DNA of 31,008 nucleotides from Thermodesulfovibrio sp. (GCA_026415995.1 JAOAGB010000062.1:1-31008); one strand, 5' to 3'; counted from the first letter of the stretch, positions 14,553-23,515 are shown. Program-made: numbers and translations. Notes: generated by a model from the letters alone, not told the origin.

Positions 14553-15668
14553 ATGAAGAAATTATTTATATATGTTTTTATCCTTACTATAATTATAATA
14601 AGTTTTTACTGGTTACATTATCTAAGAAATAAAGAACCCATAAAAATTGGTCTCATGGTTACTCTTACAGGAGTATATCCAGACCTCGGACGAGAAATTA
14701 GAGATGGAGCATTACTTGCTGTTGAGATGATAAATGAAAAGGGAGGGATTAATGGAAAGCCTCTGAAACTTATCATAAAAGATAATAAATATAATATTGA
14801 GTTGGCAAAAAATAATTATGAAGAGCTTTATAGAGAAAATGTAATAGCGGTTATTGGTCCTGCAACAAGTACCACAGCAAAGAATCTTCTTCCGCTTATA
14901 AACGAAAAAAAACTTTTAGCCATTGCTCCAACTCCTACTTCAACTGAATTGGCAGGATTAGATGACTATATGATAAGGTTAAGACCTACAAACAAAGATG
15001 AAGCAGTGATATTAGCAGATTATGTTAATAAAAATCTAAATGTTAAAAGCATAGCAATCATATATGATATCATCAATCCTGTGTATACAAAAGATTTTAT
15101 TAATCATTTCATGCCTCACTTTGATAAAAATGTAAAATTTTATATCTATCCCTTTGATGAAACTAAGGATAATGTAAAAAATCTATCAAGAAAAATAATA
15201 AACCAATCAGTAGATGCTGTATTAATTCTTGTTGATGTTTATAATACAGCCTTGTTTGCACAAAATCTGAGGATTTTAAAACCAAACATATCTATTTTAA
15301 CAACTATTTGGGCAAAATCTCCAAGATTAATAGAACATGGAGGTAAGAATATAGAAGGAGTTATTTCAGTAGATATAATAGAATGCCAAGAGACAAGAGA
15401 AAAAAATGAAGAGGTTAACAATAAATTCATAGAGAGATTTGGACGCCCCATAAATTGTATATCAATCTATGGCTTTGACTCAGTAATGATAATTAAAAGG
15501 GCTATAGAAGAGGGAGCAACTCGGGAAAATATAAAAGAGGTTATTCTAAAAATAAAAAAATTTCATGGGCTTCAAGGTGAAATCATATTTGACGAATTTG
15601 GAGATATCCAAAAGAAGCCCTTCGTATTAGAAATTAAAGATGGCAAATTCAGGAAAGTGAAACAATGA
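14553..15668 (+). CDS. Periplasmic ligand-binding protein (Leu/Ile/Val-binding type), orphan, kinase-linked
   Basis: 371 residues: an N-terminal hydrophobic segment (residues ~3-22) and a type 1 periplasmic-binding fold related to branched-chain amino-acid binding proteins ('IKIGLMVTLTGVYPDLGREI', 'GGINGKPLKLI', 'AVIGPATSTTAKNLLPLI', 'ISIYGFDSVMIIKRAI'). There is no lipobox cysteine, and the segment ends in 'WLHYLRNKE' with no clear cleavage site, so it may stay membrane-anchored. No ABC permease or ATPase gene is near. The stop overlaps the hybrid kinase start by 4 nt (ATGA), so it probably senses a ligand for that kinase rather than feeding transport. I chose ATG 14553 over the in-frame TTG at 14535 because of the AAAGGA Shine-Dalgarno sequence. 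The ligand is unknown; amino acids, urea or amides are known for this family. Confidence 0.85.
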   Translation: MKKLFIYVFILTIIIISFYWLHYLRNKEPIKIGLMVTLTGVYPDLGREIRDGALLAVEMINEKGGINGKPLKLIIKDNKYNIELAKNNYEELYRENVIAVIGPATSTTAKNLLPLINEKKLLAIAPTPTSTELAGLDDYMIRLRPTNKDEAVILADYVNKNLNVKSIAIIYDIINPVYTKDFINHFMPHFDKNVKFYIYPFDETKDNVKNLSRKIINQSVDAVLILVDVYNTALFAQNLRILKPNISILTTIWAKSPRLIEHGGKNIEGVISVDIIECQETREKNEEVNNKFIERFGRPINCISIYGFDSVMIIKRAIEEGATRENIKEVILKIKKFHGLQGEIIFDEFGDIQKKPFVLEIKDGKFRKVKQ

Positions 15669-18169
15669 AAAAAACATTTAAATTTTATACTTTTTTAACT
15701 CTAATCTCAACATCTATTTTACTGATTTTTTTTATTAACACAATTATATTTATAATTGCTGAAAGTCAAATGAGAGAGGAAAAGTCAAAAGATTATGAAA
15801 CTACAATAAAAACAGTTTCATACTACATTGATAGAATTATAGAAGAGAAAGATAAAGACTTAAATACAGTTTTAGGATATTTAAACTCTGCAGAGAATTT
15901 GGAAAACAAAAAAAAGCAATTAAAAAATTTTTTATCCATCAATCCAGAAATACAATATATTCTTATTATTGACAGTAAGGGAATTGTTAAATATATATTT
16001 CCAACAAACGATTCTATCATAGGTATTGATCTTTCAAAGGACCCAATTCTCAATAATTTAGAAAAAGGAAAATTTTACGGACCCCTTGTATCAGTAATAG
16101 ACAAAAAACCCTATTATGTAATTTCAAGAAAATTACCAGATAAATTCATTTTATTTCTTATAGATATTCCAGAAATTAATTCGCTTATTGAAACATTGAA
16201 AATTCAAGGTTACTATGCATTCATTGTAGACAAAAACGGTTTGACCATAGCCCATGTAAACGATGAAATTGTGAAACAGGGACTCAATTTAAGTCACTAT
16301 GACTTTGTAAAAAAAGGGATTAAAGGCACAGAAGAAATGATCGAAGCAGACATGGATGGTAAAAAATATGTTTTATTAGCCAGAAAAATTCCACAGACTG
16401 AATATACATTTTTCATAGGCCATGAATACTACGAAGCATTGAGTAGTTTTTATATCCTAAGAGGTAAAATAATCTATATAATTTTATTGATTATCATTCT
16501 ATCCTTACCTATTAGTTTATTTATTTCAAGAAGGTTTACAAATCCTATAAAAGGCATTATCTCCATGATAGAAAAACTTAAAAAGGGAGACTACAAAATC
16601 TCTAAAACAAAATCAGACATAGAGGAATTAGAGAAAATTTCAGAAGCAATATACGAAATGGCTAAAACAGTCTCAGACAGGGAAATAAAACTCAGAAAAA
16701 TTTTTGAAGCCTCCACAGATGCCATAGTAATCTCTACTTTCGAAGGTAATATCTTAGATTTCAATGACGCAGCAGCAAAAATGTTTGGATTTAAAGATAA
16801 AAATGATGTGCCTCCGGATATGAAAATTGATGTCTTTTACTATAATGATGTATCAGATAGAAACTTTATATTAAATAAGCTTGCAGAGAAAGGATACATT
16901 GAAAATCTTGAAGTTACTTTTAAAAAAAGGGATGGAACACTATTTTATGGTTTGATTTCCTCCAGTCTTGTAAAGGACGAAGAAAACAGACCTCTCTTTA
17001 TTGTATCAATTATTAAAGACATAACTGATAAGAGAAAACTTCAGGAACAACTGTTTCAAGCACAAAAGATGGAAAGTATAGGCAGACTTGCTGGCTCAAT
17101 AGCCCATGATTTTAATAACATACTATCTATAATCCATGGCAGCAATCAGCTTATTCAAATGTATACAAAAAACAATCCTCAAATTGAAAAATATACCTTA
17201 TCTATTACTAAGGGGGTAGAGAAGGCAAGAGATTTCATAAAAAAGCTTCTTGCCTTCTCAAAAAGGCAACCATTTATTCCTAAAATCTATGATTTAAACG
17301 AAATTATAAAGGAAGAAATTAAACTTATTAGGCCAACAATTAGGGAAGATATAAAACTTGAATTAAACACTTCCGATTCACCTTTATTAGTTAATCTTGA
17401 TAGAACTCAATTTACACAGATAATTTTAAATCTAACAGTAAATGCGATAGATGCTATGCCTAACGGAGGGAAAATTATAATTTCAACAGAGGCAAAACAA
17501 TTCGAATATGAACATAAAAAAACTTATCCGTTTATAAAAGAGGGAAGTTTTGCATGTATAAATTTTTCCGATACAGGCATAGGCATTCCTGAACAAATAA
17601 AAGATAAAATATTCGAACCTTTTTTCACAACAAAACCTGAAGGAACTGGTTTAGGATTGGCTACTGTATATGGAATTGTTCAACAACATAACGGATTTAT
17701 CACTGTTTACAGCGAAGAAGGTAAAGGTACAACATTTAGAATTTATTTACCTCTATCAATATCAGTTGAAAAATCTCAAGAAGAACACGAAGATGATTCT
17801 CAAATAAATATAAATAGAATTCTATTGGTGGAAGACAATGAAGAGGTGAGAACAATTGTGGAAGAAATGTTAAAAATCAATGGATTTGAAGTGTATTCCT
17901 TTTCTAACGGATTAGAGGCTCTTAATAAATTTAAAGAACTCAGTAATATTATAGACCTCTGCATTTTTGACGTAATAATGCCTTCTATAGGAGGTTTTGA
18001 ATTATATAAAAAAATCAAAGAAATTAAGCCAGATATAAAAGTGTTATTTATGACAGGATATACTGATAATTTGTCACAAATTCAAACAATAATTAAGGAA
18101 GGACAACAAGTTATAAACAAACCTTTTAGTATATCTGAATTAAAAAAGAAAATAAAAGAAATGTCTTAA
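15665..18169 (+). CDS. Hybrid sensor histidine kinase (Cache-like, HAMP, PAS, HisKA, HATPase, receiver)
   Basis: 834 residues. Membrane helix ~8-33, an extracytoplasmic Cache-type sensor ~35-265, second helix ~268-288, HAMP ~289-335, PAS ~342-455, HisKA with phospho-acceptor His481 (SIAHDFNNIL), HATPase_c (N box ~588 'NLTVNAIDAMP', DTGIGIP, 'EGTGLGLATVYG'), and a C-terminal receiver from ~716 with phospho-acceptor Asp769 (CIFDVIMP) and the conserved Lys in 'INKPFS'. All catalytic motifs look intact. There is no Hpt domain or separate output regulator nearby, so the output partner lies elsewhere. Translational coupling to the upstream binding protein suggests the pair works like LuxP-LuxQ, with the binding protein docking on the extracytoplasmic sensor. 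It converges on the Lon-like gene, with 9 nt between the two stops and no terminator visible. Confidence 0.93.
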   Translation: MKKTFKFYTFLTLISTSILLIFFINTIIFIIAESQMREEKSKDYETTIKTVSYYIDRIIEEKDKDLNTVLGYLNSAENLENKKKQLKNFLSINPEIQYILIIDSKGIVKYIFPTNDSIIGIDLSKDPILNNLEKGKFYGPLVSVIDKKPYYVISRKLPDKFILFLIDIPEINSLIETLKIQGYYAFIVDKNGLTIAHVNDEIVKQGLNLSHYDFVKKGIKGTEEMIEADMDGKKYVLLARKIPQTEYTFFIGHEYYEALSSFYILRGKIIYIILLIIILSLPISLFISRRFTNPIKGIISMIEKLKKGDYKISKTKSDIEELEKISEAIYEMAKTVSDREIKLRKIFEASTDAIVISTFEGNILDFNDAAAKMFGFKDKNDVPPDMKIDVFYYNDVSDRNFILNKLAEKGYIENLEVTFKKRDGTLFYGLISSSLVKDEENRPLFIVSIIKDITDKRKLQEQLFQAQKMESIGRLAGSIAHDFNNILSIIHGSNQLIQMYTKNNPQIEKYTLSITKGVEKARDFIKKLLAFSKRQPFIPKIYDLNEIIKEEIKLIRPTIREDIKLELNTSDSPLLVNLDRTQFTQIILNLTVNAIDAMPNGGKIIISTEAKQFEYEHKKTYPFIKEGSFACINFSDTGIGIPEQIKDKIFEPFFTTKPEGTGLGLATVYGIVQQHNGFITVYSEEGKGTTFRIYLPLSISVEKSQEEHEDDSQININRILLVEDNEEVRTIVEEMLKINGFEVYSFSNGLEALNKFKELSNIIDLCIFDVIMPSIGGFELYKKIKEIKPDIKVLFMTGYTDNLSQIQTIIKEGQQVINKPFSISELKKKIKEMS

Positions 18170-18178
18170 TGCCCCTGC

Positions 18179-20590
18179 CTATTCCTTTTGATTATTTTCC
18201 TTTTCTTTATCTTTCTTTTTCAATAAATCAGACATCTCAACAAGTTTTCTCATAACAAGATAATTGATAGTGTCCTTTGGATAGGTCCCATCGGGCTGCA
18301 GTTCACCTGCTTTCATGTCTGTTAATATCTCAAGCCCTTCCTCTACGTACTCTATAGCATATATGTGGAATTTGCCTTCATCAATTGCTTTTTGTATTTC
18401 TTCTTTTAGCATAAGATGTTTAATATTTCTTTTAGGGATTATTACTCCATGACTTCCATCAAGACCACGGATTTTACAGAGCTCAAAAAATCCTTCTATT
18501 TTTTCGTTTATACCGCCAACAGGCTGAACTTCTCCTTTCTGGTCCATTGAACCTGTTACTGCTATATTTTGCTTAAGAGGGATTTCCGCAATGCTACTTA
18601 AAAGAGCATAAAGTTCAGCACAAGTTGCGGAGTCGCCTTCTATCATTTCATAAAGCTGTTCAAAAGTAAGTGAGGCACTTAGGCTAATTGGCTTTTTTAT
18701 GGCATATTTACTCCAAAGATAGCTTGACAGAATCATTATGGCTTTCTCATGAATTTTGCCAGACATTTTTGTTTCTCTCTCAATGTTTACAATGCCTGCT
18801 TTACCTAAATAGGTTCGCGCAGTAATTCTTGAAGGTTTTCCAAAACTATAATCACCGAGATCAAGTACCGCAAGTCCATTGATTTGCCCTACTTTACTAC
18901 CTGTTGTTTCAACAATTAATACATCCTCAAGAATTAATTCTCTTAACTTTTCCTCTATACTTGCTGATCTATAAACCCTCTGTTCTAATGCTTTACGGAC
19001 ATGTTGAGCTTTAACTATGTTTTTACCATCTTTTTTTGCCCAGAAATGCGATTCTCTTACAATGTCTGCAATAGAACTAAACTGAGTTGAAAGCTTTTCC
19101 TGATGTTCCGCAAGCCTTGAACCATATTCTACAATCTTCGCTACTGCAGAGCGATGAAAGGGAAGAAGCTCCTCTTCTTTTTGGCAAAGAGCTATAAATT
19201 GAGCATATTTTTTTATATTTTCTTCGTTTCTTGGCATTCTAATATCAAAATCAGCCTTTACTTTGAATAGTTCTTTATATTCATCGTCATAGTTATAGAG
19301 TAAGTAATAAAGTAAAGGGGTACCTGTAAGTATCACTTTCACATTAAGTGGAATAGGCTCTGGTCTTAAAGTAGAAGTTGTTATTAGTCTATATTGTTCC
19401 CATACATCTTCAATTCTAATTTCCTTATTTCTAAGAGCTCTCTTAAGGGAATCATAGGAGAATAAATTCTTCAGTAAAGCTAAGGCATCTATGACAATAT
19501 ATCCTCCATTTGCTTTATGAAGTGAGCCTGCCTTTATCATGGTAAAATCTGTAATAGCCATGCCATACTGAATTTTATATTCTATACTTCCAAATAAATT
19601 TAAATATGTGGGATTTGGTTCATATATAACTGGTGAGCCCTCTGTAGCAGAATTATCAACGAGAATATTAACACTATACTTTACAAAGGAAGCCTCTCTC
19701 GGTATTTTCATAAATGGTGGGATAGGAGGTGTGACTTCCTCTTGAATTTTGAAATCTTGAAGATTATTAAGAATGTCTTCCTTTACAGCTTCAAGATATT
19801 GATTTATTTTTTCACTGAAAGAATATTTATTCTTTAAATCTTCTATTGGCTGTTCAATTACATCAAGAGCAATCTGTCGCTCTAATTTAATTAGCATTTC
19901 TTTTACCACCTTATCTGCCTCACGCACAGCCCTTACTACATCGTCAAGTTTTTCTTGAAGCATTTTGCCAAATTCGTCAATTCTTTTCCTCGTTTCAGGT
20001 TCAAGAGCTTGAAACTCCTCCTCTGTAAGAGGTTCTCCATCTCTTTTTATTGGAACAATTATAAGCCCTGCTAAAGCTTTTCTTATGGCAAAGCCTTTAT
20101 TTCTTGCTTCTTCTTCTATGGCTGAAAACCACTCTTTTTGTTTTTGTTGAAAGTCCTCAAGTATTTTATTCCTTTGCTTATCATACTCCTTTGATTCAAA
20201 AGCTTTAGGTATCTCAGTTTTAAGAGTGTTTATGAGATTTCCCATATCATTTTGAAATTCCTTAGCCTTTCCCGCTGGAAGACTCACTGCTATGGGATTG
20301 TCAGGTTTTTTAAAATTATAAAGATAGCACCAATCGGGTGGTATGGGTTCATTTTTAACTTTTTCTGCAAGAAGAGTTCTAATGGCACGCATCTTACCTG
20401 TACCCTGAGCACCTAAGGCATATATATTGAAACCTTTAGCAGTTAGATTTAATCCAAAATCAAGAGAGGCAATTGCTCTTTCTTGTCCAATTGTACCAAT
20501 TAGAGGTTTTTCATCAAGAGTTGTTTCAAATTTAAAAATAGATTCATCACATTTTTTATATACATCATGAGATTTTAGCTTTAATATCAT
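18179..20590 (-). CDS. Lon-related ATP-dependent protease (YcbZ/LonC-like, AAA_32 type)
   Basis: 803 residues. An N-terminal AAA+ module (Walker A 'GAQGTGK' near residue 60, Walker-B-like 'GGYIVIDALALL') is interrupted by a long charged helical insertion at ~140-290, as is typical of this Lon branch. The C-terminal protease domain carries the Ser-Lys dyad Ser654 (EGDSATCAE) and Lys697 (GGINEKIEGF); the 43-residue spacing equals that in E. coli Lon (Ser679/Lys722). It lacks the LAN substrate-binding domain of LonA. It likely degrades damaged or regulatory proteins in the cytoplasm; some members of this branch have little ATPase activity. ATG at 20590 has AGGAGG (minus strand, 20596-20601) 5 nt upstream. 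Confidence 0.9.
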   Translation of the reverse strand: MILKLKSHDVYKKCDESIFKFETTLDEKPLIGTIGQERAIASLDFGLNLTAKGFNIYALGAQGTGKMRAIRTLLAEKVKNEPIPPDWCYLYNFKKPDNPIAVSLPAGKAKEFQNDMGNLINTLKTEIPKAFESKEYDKQRNKILEDFQQKQKEWFSAIEEEARNKGFAIRKALAGLIIVPIKRDGEPLTEEEFQALEPETRKRIDEFGKMLQEKLDDVVRAVREADKVVKEMLIKLERQIALDVIEQPIEDLKNKYSFSEKINQYLEAVKEDILNNLQDFKIQEEVTPPIPPFMKIPREASFVKYSVNILVDNSATEGSPVIYEPNPTYLNLFGSIEYKIQYGMAITDFTMIKAGSLHKANGGYIVIDALALLKNLFSYDSLKRALRNKEIRIEDVWEQYRLITTSTLRPEPIPLNVKVILTGTPLLYYLLYNYDDEYKELFKVKADFDIRMPRNEENIKKYAQFIALCQKEEELLPFHRSAVAKIVEYGSRLAEHQEKLSTQFSSIADIVRESHFWAKKDGKNIVKAQHVRKALEQRVYRSASIEEKLRELILEDVLIVETTGSKVGQINGLAVLDLGDYSFGKPSRITARTYLGKAGIVNIERETKMSGKIHEKAIMILSSYLWSKYAIKKPISLSASLTFEQLYEMIEGDSATCAELYALLSSIAEIPLKQNIAVTGSMDQKGEVQPVGGINEKIEGFFELCKIRGLDGSHGVIIPKRNIKHLMLKEEIQKAIDEGKFHIYAIEYVEEGLEILTDMKAGELQPDGTYPKDTINYLVMRKLVEMSDLLKKKDKEKENNQKE

Positions 20591-20614
20591 ATTCCCCTCC
20601 TAAAAAGTTTTTTT

Positions 20615-20623
20615 ATTATACCA
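20615..20623 (-). promoter_or_regulatory. Extended -10 promoter of the Lon-like gene
   Basis: On the minus strand TGGTATAAT (20615-20623), a consensus extended -10. No good -35 is visible. Transcription would start near 20608, giving a leader of about 18 nt that contains the Shine-Dalgarno sequence. Confidence 0.5.
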
Positions 20624-20660
20624 CTTTATATGCATGAATTAGCCAAATATAATGGCTTAA

Positions 20661-20701
20661 TTGACAAAATAACTTGTTAAGATTTATTCTTAAACTATGA
20701 T
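20661..20701 (+). promoter_or_regulatory. Thioredoxin promoter region (two overlapping candidates)
   Basis: A consensus TTGACA at 20661-20666 pairs with TATTCT (20685-20690, 18-nt spacer). A second set, TTGTTA (20674-20679) and TATGAT (20696-20701, 16-nt spacer), overlaps it. Either would serve trxA at 20725. An AGCCA/TGGCT inverted repeat with a 7-nt spacer (20641-20657) lies between this promoter and that of the divergent Lon-like gene; it is short and may be chance. Confidence 0.5.
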
Positions 20702-20724
20702 TTAACAAAATATTGGAGGTTACG

Positions 20725-21057
20725 ATGGCAGAAGGTATTTTAGATTTAACCACTTCATCATGGGAAAAGGAAGTGTTAAATTCAAAAGGTGTAGTAATGG
20801 TAGATTTTTGGGCACCATGGTGCGGTCCTTGTAGAATTATAGCTCCTACTATTGAAGAACTTGCCAAAGAATATGCAGGAAAAATCAAGATAGCAAAACT
20901 TAATACCGACGAAAATCCTGAAGTAGCAACACGTTATGGAATAATGGGCATTCCTACTATAATGTTCTTTAAAGATGGACAAAGGATAGACCAGATAGTA
21001 GGAGTTGTTCCAAAGTCTACTTTAAAAAGTAAGATAGACAACCTTCTGAGTGCCTAA
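20725..21057 (+). CDS. trxA: Thioredoxin
   Basis: 110-residue cytoplasmic thioredoxin with active site W32-C33-G-P-C36, the preceding 'VMVDFWAPW' strand, the buried Asp27, and the cis-Pro loop 'GIPTIMFF'. It reduces protein disulfides, recycled by thioredoxin reductase. ATG at 20725 follows GGAGG (20715-20719) at 5 nt; an in-frame TTG at 20713 overlaps that site and is rejected. It is followed at 3 nt by a secreted thioredoxin-fold protein. Confidence 0.96.
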   Translation: MAEGILDLTTSSWEKEVLNSKGVVMVDFWAPWCGPCRIIAPTIEELAKEYAGKIKIAKLNTDENPEVATRYGIMGIPTIMFFKDGQRIDQIVGVVPKSTLKSKIDNLLSA

Positions 21058-21060
21058 GTT

Positions 21061-21570
21061 GTGAAAAAATTTTTAATACCTCTCTTACTATTTATTCTTC
21101 TTTTCTCAACAGAAGGGCAGGGAGCTTTAAAAAAGGGTGACTCTGCCCCTGATTTTGATATAACCGGAGTGGATGGTAACTCAAGCAATCTTTATCAGTT
21201 TAAGGGTAAAGTAATTTTAATAGAATTTCTATCAGTTAAATGTTTTGCTTGCGATATGGTAATTCCAGATATAAATCGTCTAAGGGACAAATTTCCTAAT
21301 GAGCAATTGACAATAATAGGAGTCCTATTCAGTGACGAGATATCCAATATTAATAAATTATATGACTTTGCAAAAGACAGAGGCATAAAATATCCTATTT
21401 ACTTCGCTGATTCTAAATTTAAAAAACTTTACAATGTCTTTGGTTTCCCAAATTTCTTTATTCTTAATGAAAAAAAGCAGATCATTCAGATATACAGAGG
21501 GATAACAAGGGATACCTTTGGGCTTTTAAACAGCGATATCGAAAAGGTTCTAAAAAAGGGAGGAGAATAG
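21061..21570 (+). CDS. Secreted TlpA/ResA-like thiol-disulfide oxidoreductase
   Basis: 169 residues starting at GTG. Signal peptide ~1-21 ('FLIPLLLFILLFSTEGQG'), then a redoxin fold of the AhpC-TSA/TlpA type ('GDSAPDFDITGVDG', 'GKVILIEFLSVKCFACDMV', 'FGFPNFFIL' with cis-Pro). The active site is C61-F-A-C64, not the CxPC form of ResA. It lies in the periplasm and may reduce apocytochrome or other thiols, but no cytochrome maturation genes are adjacent. No Shine-Dalgarno sequence is seen; it may depend on trxA translation 3 nt upstream. It could also be a peroxiredoxin-like reductase. Confidence 0.85.
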   Translation: MKKFLIPLLLFILLFSTEGQGALKKGDSAPDFDITGVDGNSSNLYQFKGKVILIEFLSVKCFACDMVIPDINRLRDKFPNEQLTIIGVLFSDEISNINKLYDFAKDRGIKYPIYFADSKFKKLYNVFGFPNFFILNEKKQIIQIYRGITRDTFGLLNSDIEKVLKKGGE

Positions 21571-22893
21571 GTGTTTGAGGCTTTATCTGATAAATTAGAA
21601 GCCATATTTAAAAAACTCAAAGGTAAAGGAATTCTCAAAGAAGAAGACGTTGATGCAGCATTGAAGGAAATAAGAATTGCACTTTTAGAAGCAGATGTCA
21701 ATTTTAAGGTGGTAAAATCCTTCGTTGACAGAGTTAGGCAAAAGGCAATAGGCAAGGAAATTCTCGAAAGTCTCTCTCCTGGTCAACAGGTCATAAAGAT
21801 TGTTTATGATGAACTTTGCGAATTACTTGGAGGAAGCAGTTCAAAAATTTTATTAAACCCAAACCCTCCTACAGTTTTAATGATGGTAGGACTGCATGGT
21901 TCTGGTAAAACTACAACAGCTGCAAAACTTGCAAGGATATTCAAAAAGGAAGGAAGACGTCCTATGCTTGTTGCAGCAGACTTACAAAGACCTGCAGCAA
22001 TTGATCAACTTATAACTCTTGGGAAATCAATAGATGTTAAAGTTTTTCATTCCTATGAAATTAAAGATCCAAGAACTCTTTGTAAAGAAGCTCTAAGAGT
22101 AGCAAAAATAGATAGAATGGACCCTGTCATAGTGGATACTGCTGGTAGAATGCACGTTGATGATGAACTTATGAACGAATTAAAGGACGTCAGAGAAATT
22201 CTTCAGCCTAAGGAAGTATTATTTGTAGCAGACGCTATGACAGGACAAGATGCGGTAAACATCGCAAAAAGCTTTAATGAAAAAATAGGTATAGATGGAG
22301 TAATTCTTACAAAGATGGATGGAGATGCAAGAGGTGGAGCTGCTCTATCAATCAAAGAAGTTACTGGAAAGCCTATAAAGTTTATAGGAACGGGAGAAAA
22401 AATAGAGGCTCTAGAAGAATTTTATCCAGATAGAATAGCAAAAAGAATACTCGGTATGGGTGATGTTCTATCATTAATTGAACAAGCGCAAAAAGCATTC
22501 GATCAGAAGGAAGCGGAAAAGCTTAAGGAAAAAATTGACAAAGAAAGTTTTACATTCGACGATTTAAAAGAACAAATTAGAAAAATGAGAAAAATGGGGC
22601 CTTTAGAAAATATACTTTCTATGCTTCCGGGAGCTAATAAAATATTAAAAGATATAAAAATTGATGAAAGAGAGTTTGTACGCGTTGAAGCAATTATAAA
22701 CTCCATGACTCCTGAGGAAAGAAAAAATCCTAAAATTATTAACGCAAGTAGAAGAATAAGAATAGCCAAAGGAAGCGGTACCACTGTTACAGACGTAAAT
22801 AGACTCATTAAGCAATTTAATGAAATGAAGAAGATGATGAAAAAAATGAAACATGGAAAGGGATTTAAGTTACCCAAAATTTTTCCTTTCTAA
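21571..22893 (+). CDS. ffh: Signal recognition particle GTPase Ffh
   Basis: 440 residues: helical N domain, G domain and methionine-rich M domain. It binds signal sequences and 4.5S RNA and targets ribosomes to FtsY at the membrane. P-loop G107-LHGSGKTT115, 'VIVDTAGR', 'TKMDGDARGG' and the M-domain signature 'MGPLENILSMLPG' are all seen, with the basic C-terminus 'KMKHGKGFKLPKIFPF'. The usual Gln in the P-loop (GLQGSGKTT) is His109 here. Start is GTG directly after the previous stop, with GGAGGA at 21560-21565. No SRP RNA gene is visible nearby. Confidence 0.97.
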   Translation: MFEALSDKLEAIFKKLKGKGILKEEDVDAALKEIRIALLEADVNFKVVKSFVDRVRQKAIGKEILESLSPGQQVIKIVYDELCELLGGSSSKILLNPNPPTVLMMVGLHGSGKTTTAAKLARIFKKEGRRPMLVAADLQRPAAIDQLITLGKSIDVKVFHSYEIKDPRTLCKEALRVAKIDRMDPVIVDTAGRMHVDDELMNELKDVREILQPKEVLFVADAMTGQDAVNIAKSFNEKIGIDGVILTKMDGDARGGAALSIKEVTGKPIKFIGTGEKIEALEEFYPDRIAKRILGMGDVLSLIEQAQKAFDQKEAEKLKEKIDKESFTFDDLKEQIRKMRKMGPLENILSMLPGANKILKDIKIDEREFVRVEAIINSMTPEERKNPKIINASRRIRIAKGSGTTVTDVNRLIKQFNEMKKMMKKMKHGKGFKLPKIFPF

Positions 22894-23163
22894 ATCGTAC
22901 CTCTGTATTATTTCAAAAAAACTAAATAAAAATATTATTTTTCTTGCTTTTTTAAAGAATAAAAACTCTTTGCAAATCTTATCATAAACAAATGGTATGC
23001 TTATCTTTACTTGTTTATGAATAAAACTTTTTTAAATTATCTGTACCAGCTTGAATAATTTCATAATTTAATGTAATACTGTAAAAAAAAGAATAAAAAA
23101 GAGAAAAATTTAAATATTTGGCATTTTTTATTGCAAAAAGGCAATATATTCCAATTTTAGCTC
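22894..23163. other. Non-coding AT-rich gap between ffh and groES
   Basis: The only gap over 300 nt (22894-23248 in all). I see no open reading frame above about 10 codons with a Shine-Dalgarno sequence, and no clear terminator with a U-tract. It contains the 10-bp inverted repeat annotated separately and a weak ATTGC/GCAAT stem near 23130-23145. The groES control region follows. Confidence 0.6.
22982..23020. repeat. Perfect 10-bp inverted repeat, 19-nt spacer
   Basis: TCATAAACAA (22982-22991) and TTGTTTATGA (23011-23020) are exact inverted copies, 29 nt centre to centre, close to three helical turns. No U-tract follows, so it does not look like an intrinsic terminator; it may be an operator or an RNA stem. 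Confidence 0.6.
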
Positions 23164-23193
23164 TTGCTTATAAATCCAAAATACAGTTATATT
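23164..23193 (+). promoter_or_regulatory. groESL promoter
   Basis: TTGCTT (23164-23169), 18-nt spacer, TATATT (23188-23193). The -10 box abuts the CIRCE element, so a repressor bound there would block initiation. Confidence 0.55.
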
Positions 23194-23218
23194 AGCACTC
23201 GATAGGGTTAGTTGCTAA
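23192..23218. promoter_or_regulatory. CIRCE element (HrcA operator), imperfect right arm
   Basis: Left arm TTAGCACTC (23192-23200) matches the consensus perfectly, the spacer is exactly 9 nt, and the right arm AGTTGCTAA matches GAGTGCTAA at 6 of 9 positions. It is located 30 nt before groES and overlaps the likely transcription start. HrcA repression relieved by heat shock is the established role. Confidence 0.88.
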
Positions 23219-23248
23219 TAACAAAAAATCTAATAAAAGGAGGAGGCT

Positions 23249-23515
23249 ATGAAGATTAAACCACTGAAAGACAGAATCGTAGTAAAGTATTCTTCAGAGG
23301 AACTTGAAAAAACTCCTGGAGGTATTTATGTTCCAGATGTGGCAAAAGAAAAACCTCAAAAAGGCACGGTAATCGAGGTAGGTTCAGAGGTCAAAGAGGT
23401 TAAAGTTGGTGACACTGTTCTTTTTGATAAGTATGCTGGTTCTAAAATTAAAATTGATGATGTAGAGTATTTAATAATTAAAGAAGAAGAAATACTCGGA
23501 ATCGTAGAAAAATAA
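23249..23515 (+). CDS. groES: Co-chaperonin GroES
   Basis: 88 residues, near the short end for GroES. It forms the heptameric lid of the GroEL folding chamber. Recognisable parts: 'KPLKDRIVVKYS' at the N-terminus, the mobile loop ('EKTPGGIYVPDVAKEKPQKG'), 'VGDTVLFDKYAGSKIKIDD' and the C-terminal 'EEEILGIVE'. Strong Shine-Dalgarno sequence AGGAGG at 23241-23246. Transcribed with groEL under CIRCE control. Confidence 0.98.
   Translation: MKIKPLKDRIVVKYSSEELEKTPGGIYVPDVAKEKPQKGTVIEVGSEVKEVKVGDTVLFDKYAGSKIKIDDVEYLIIKEEEILGIVEK

Noticed and set aside
22503..22877. Minus-strand 124-codon frame opposite ffh
   Set aside because: Low-complexity shadow of the M-domain coding sequence, with no Shine-Dalgarno sequence or recognisable domain.
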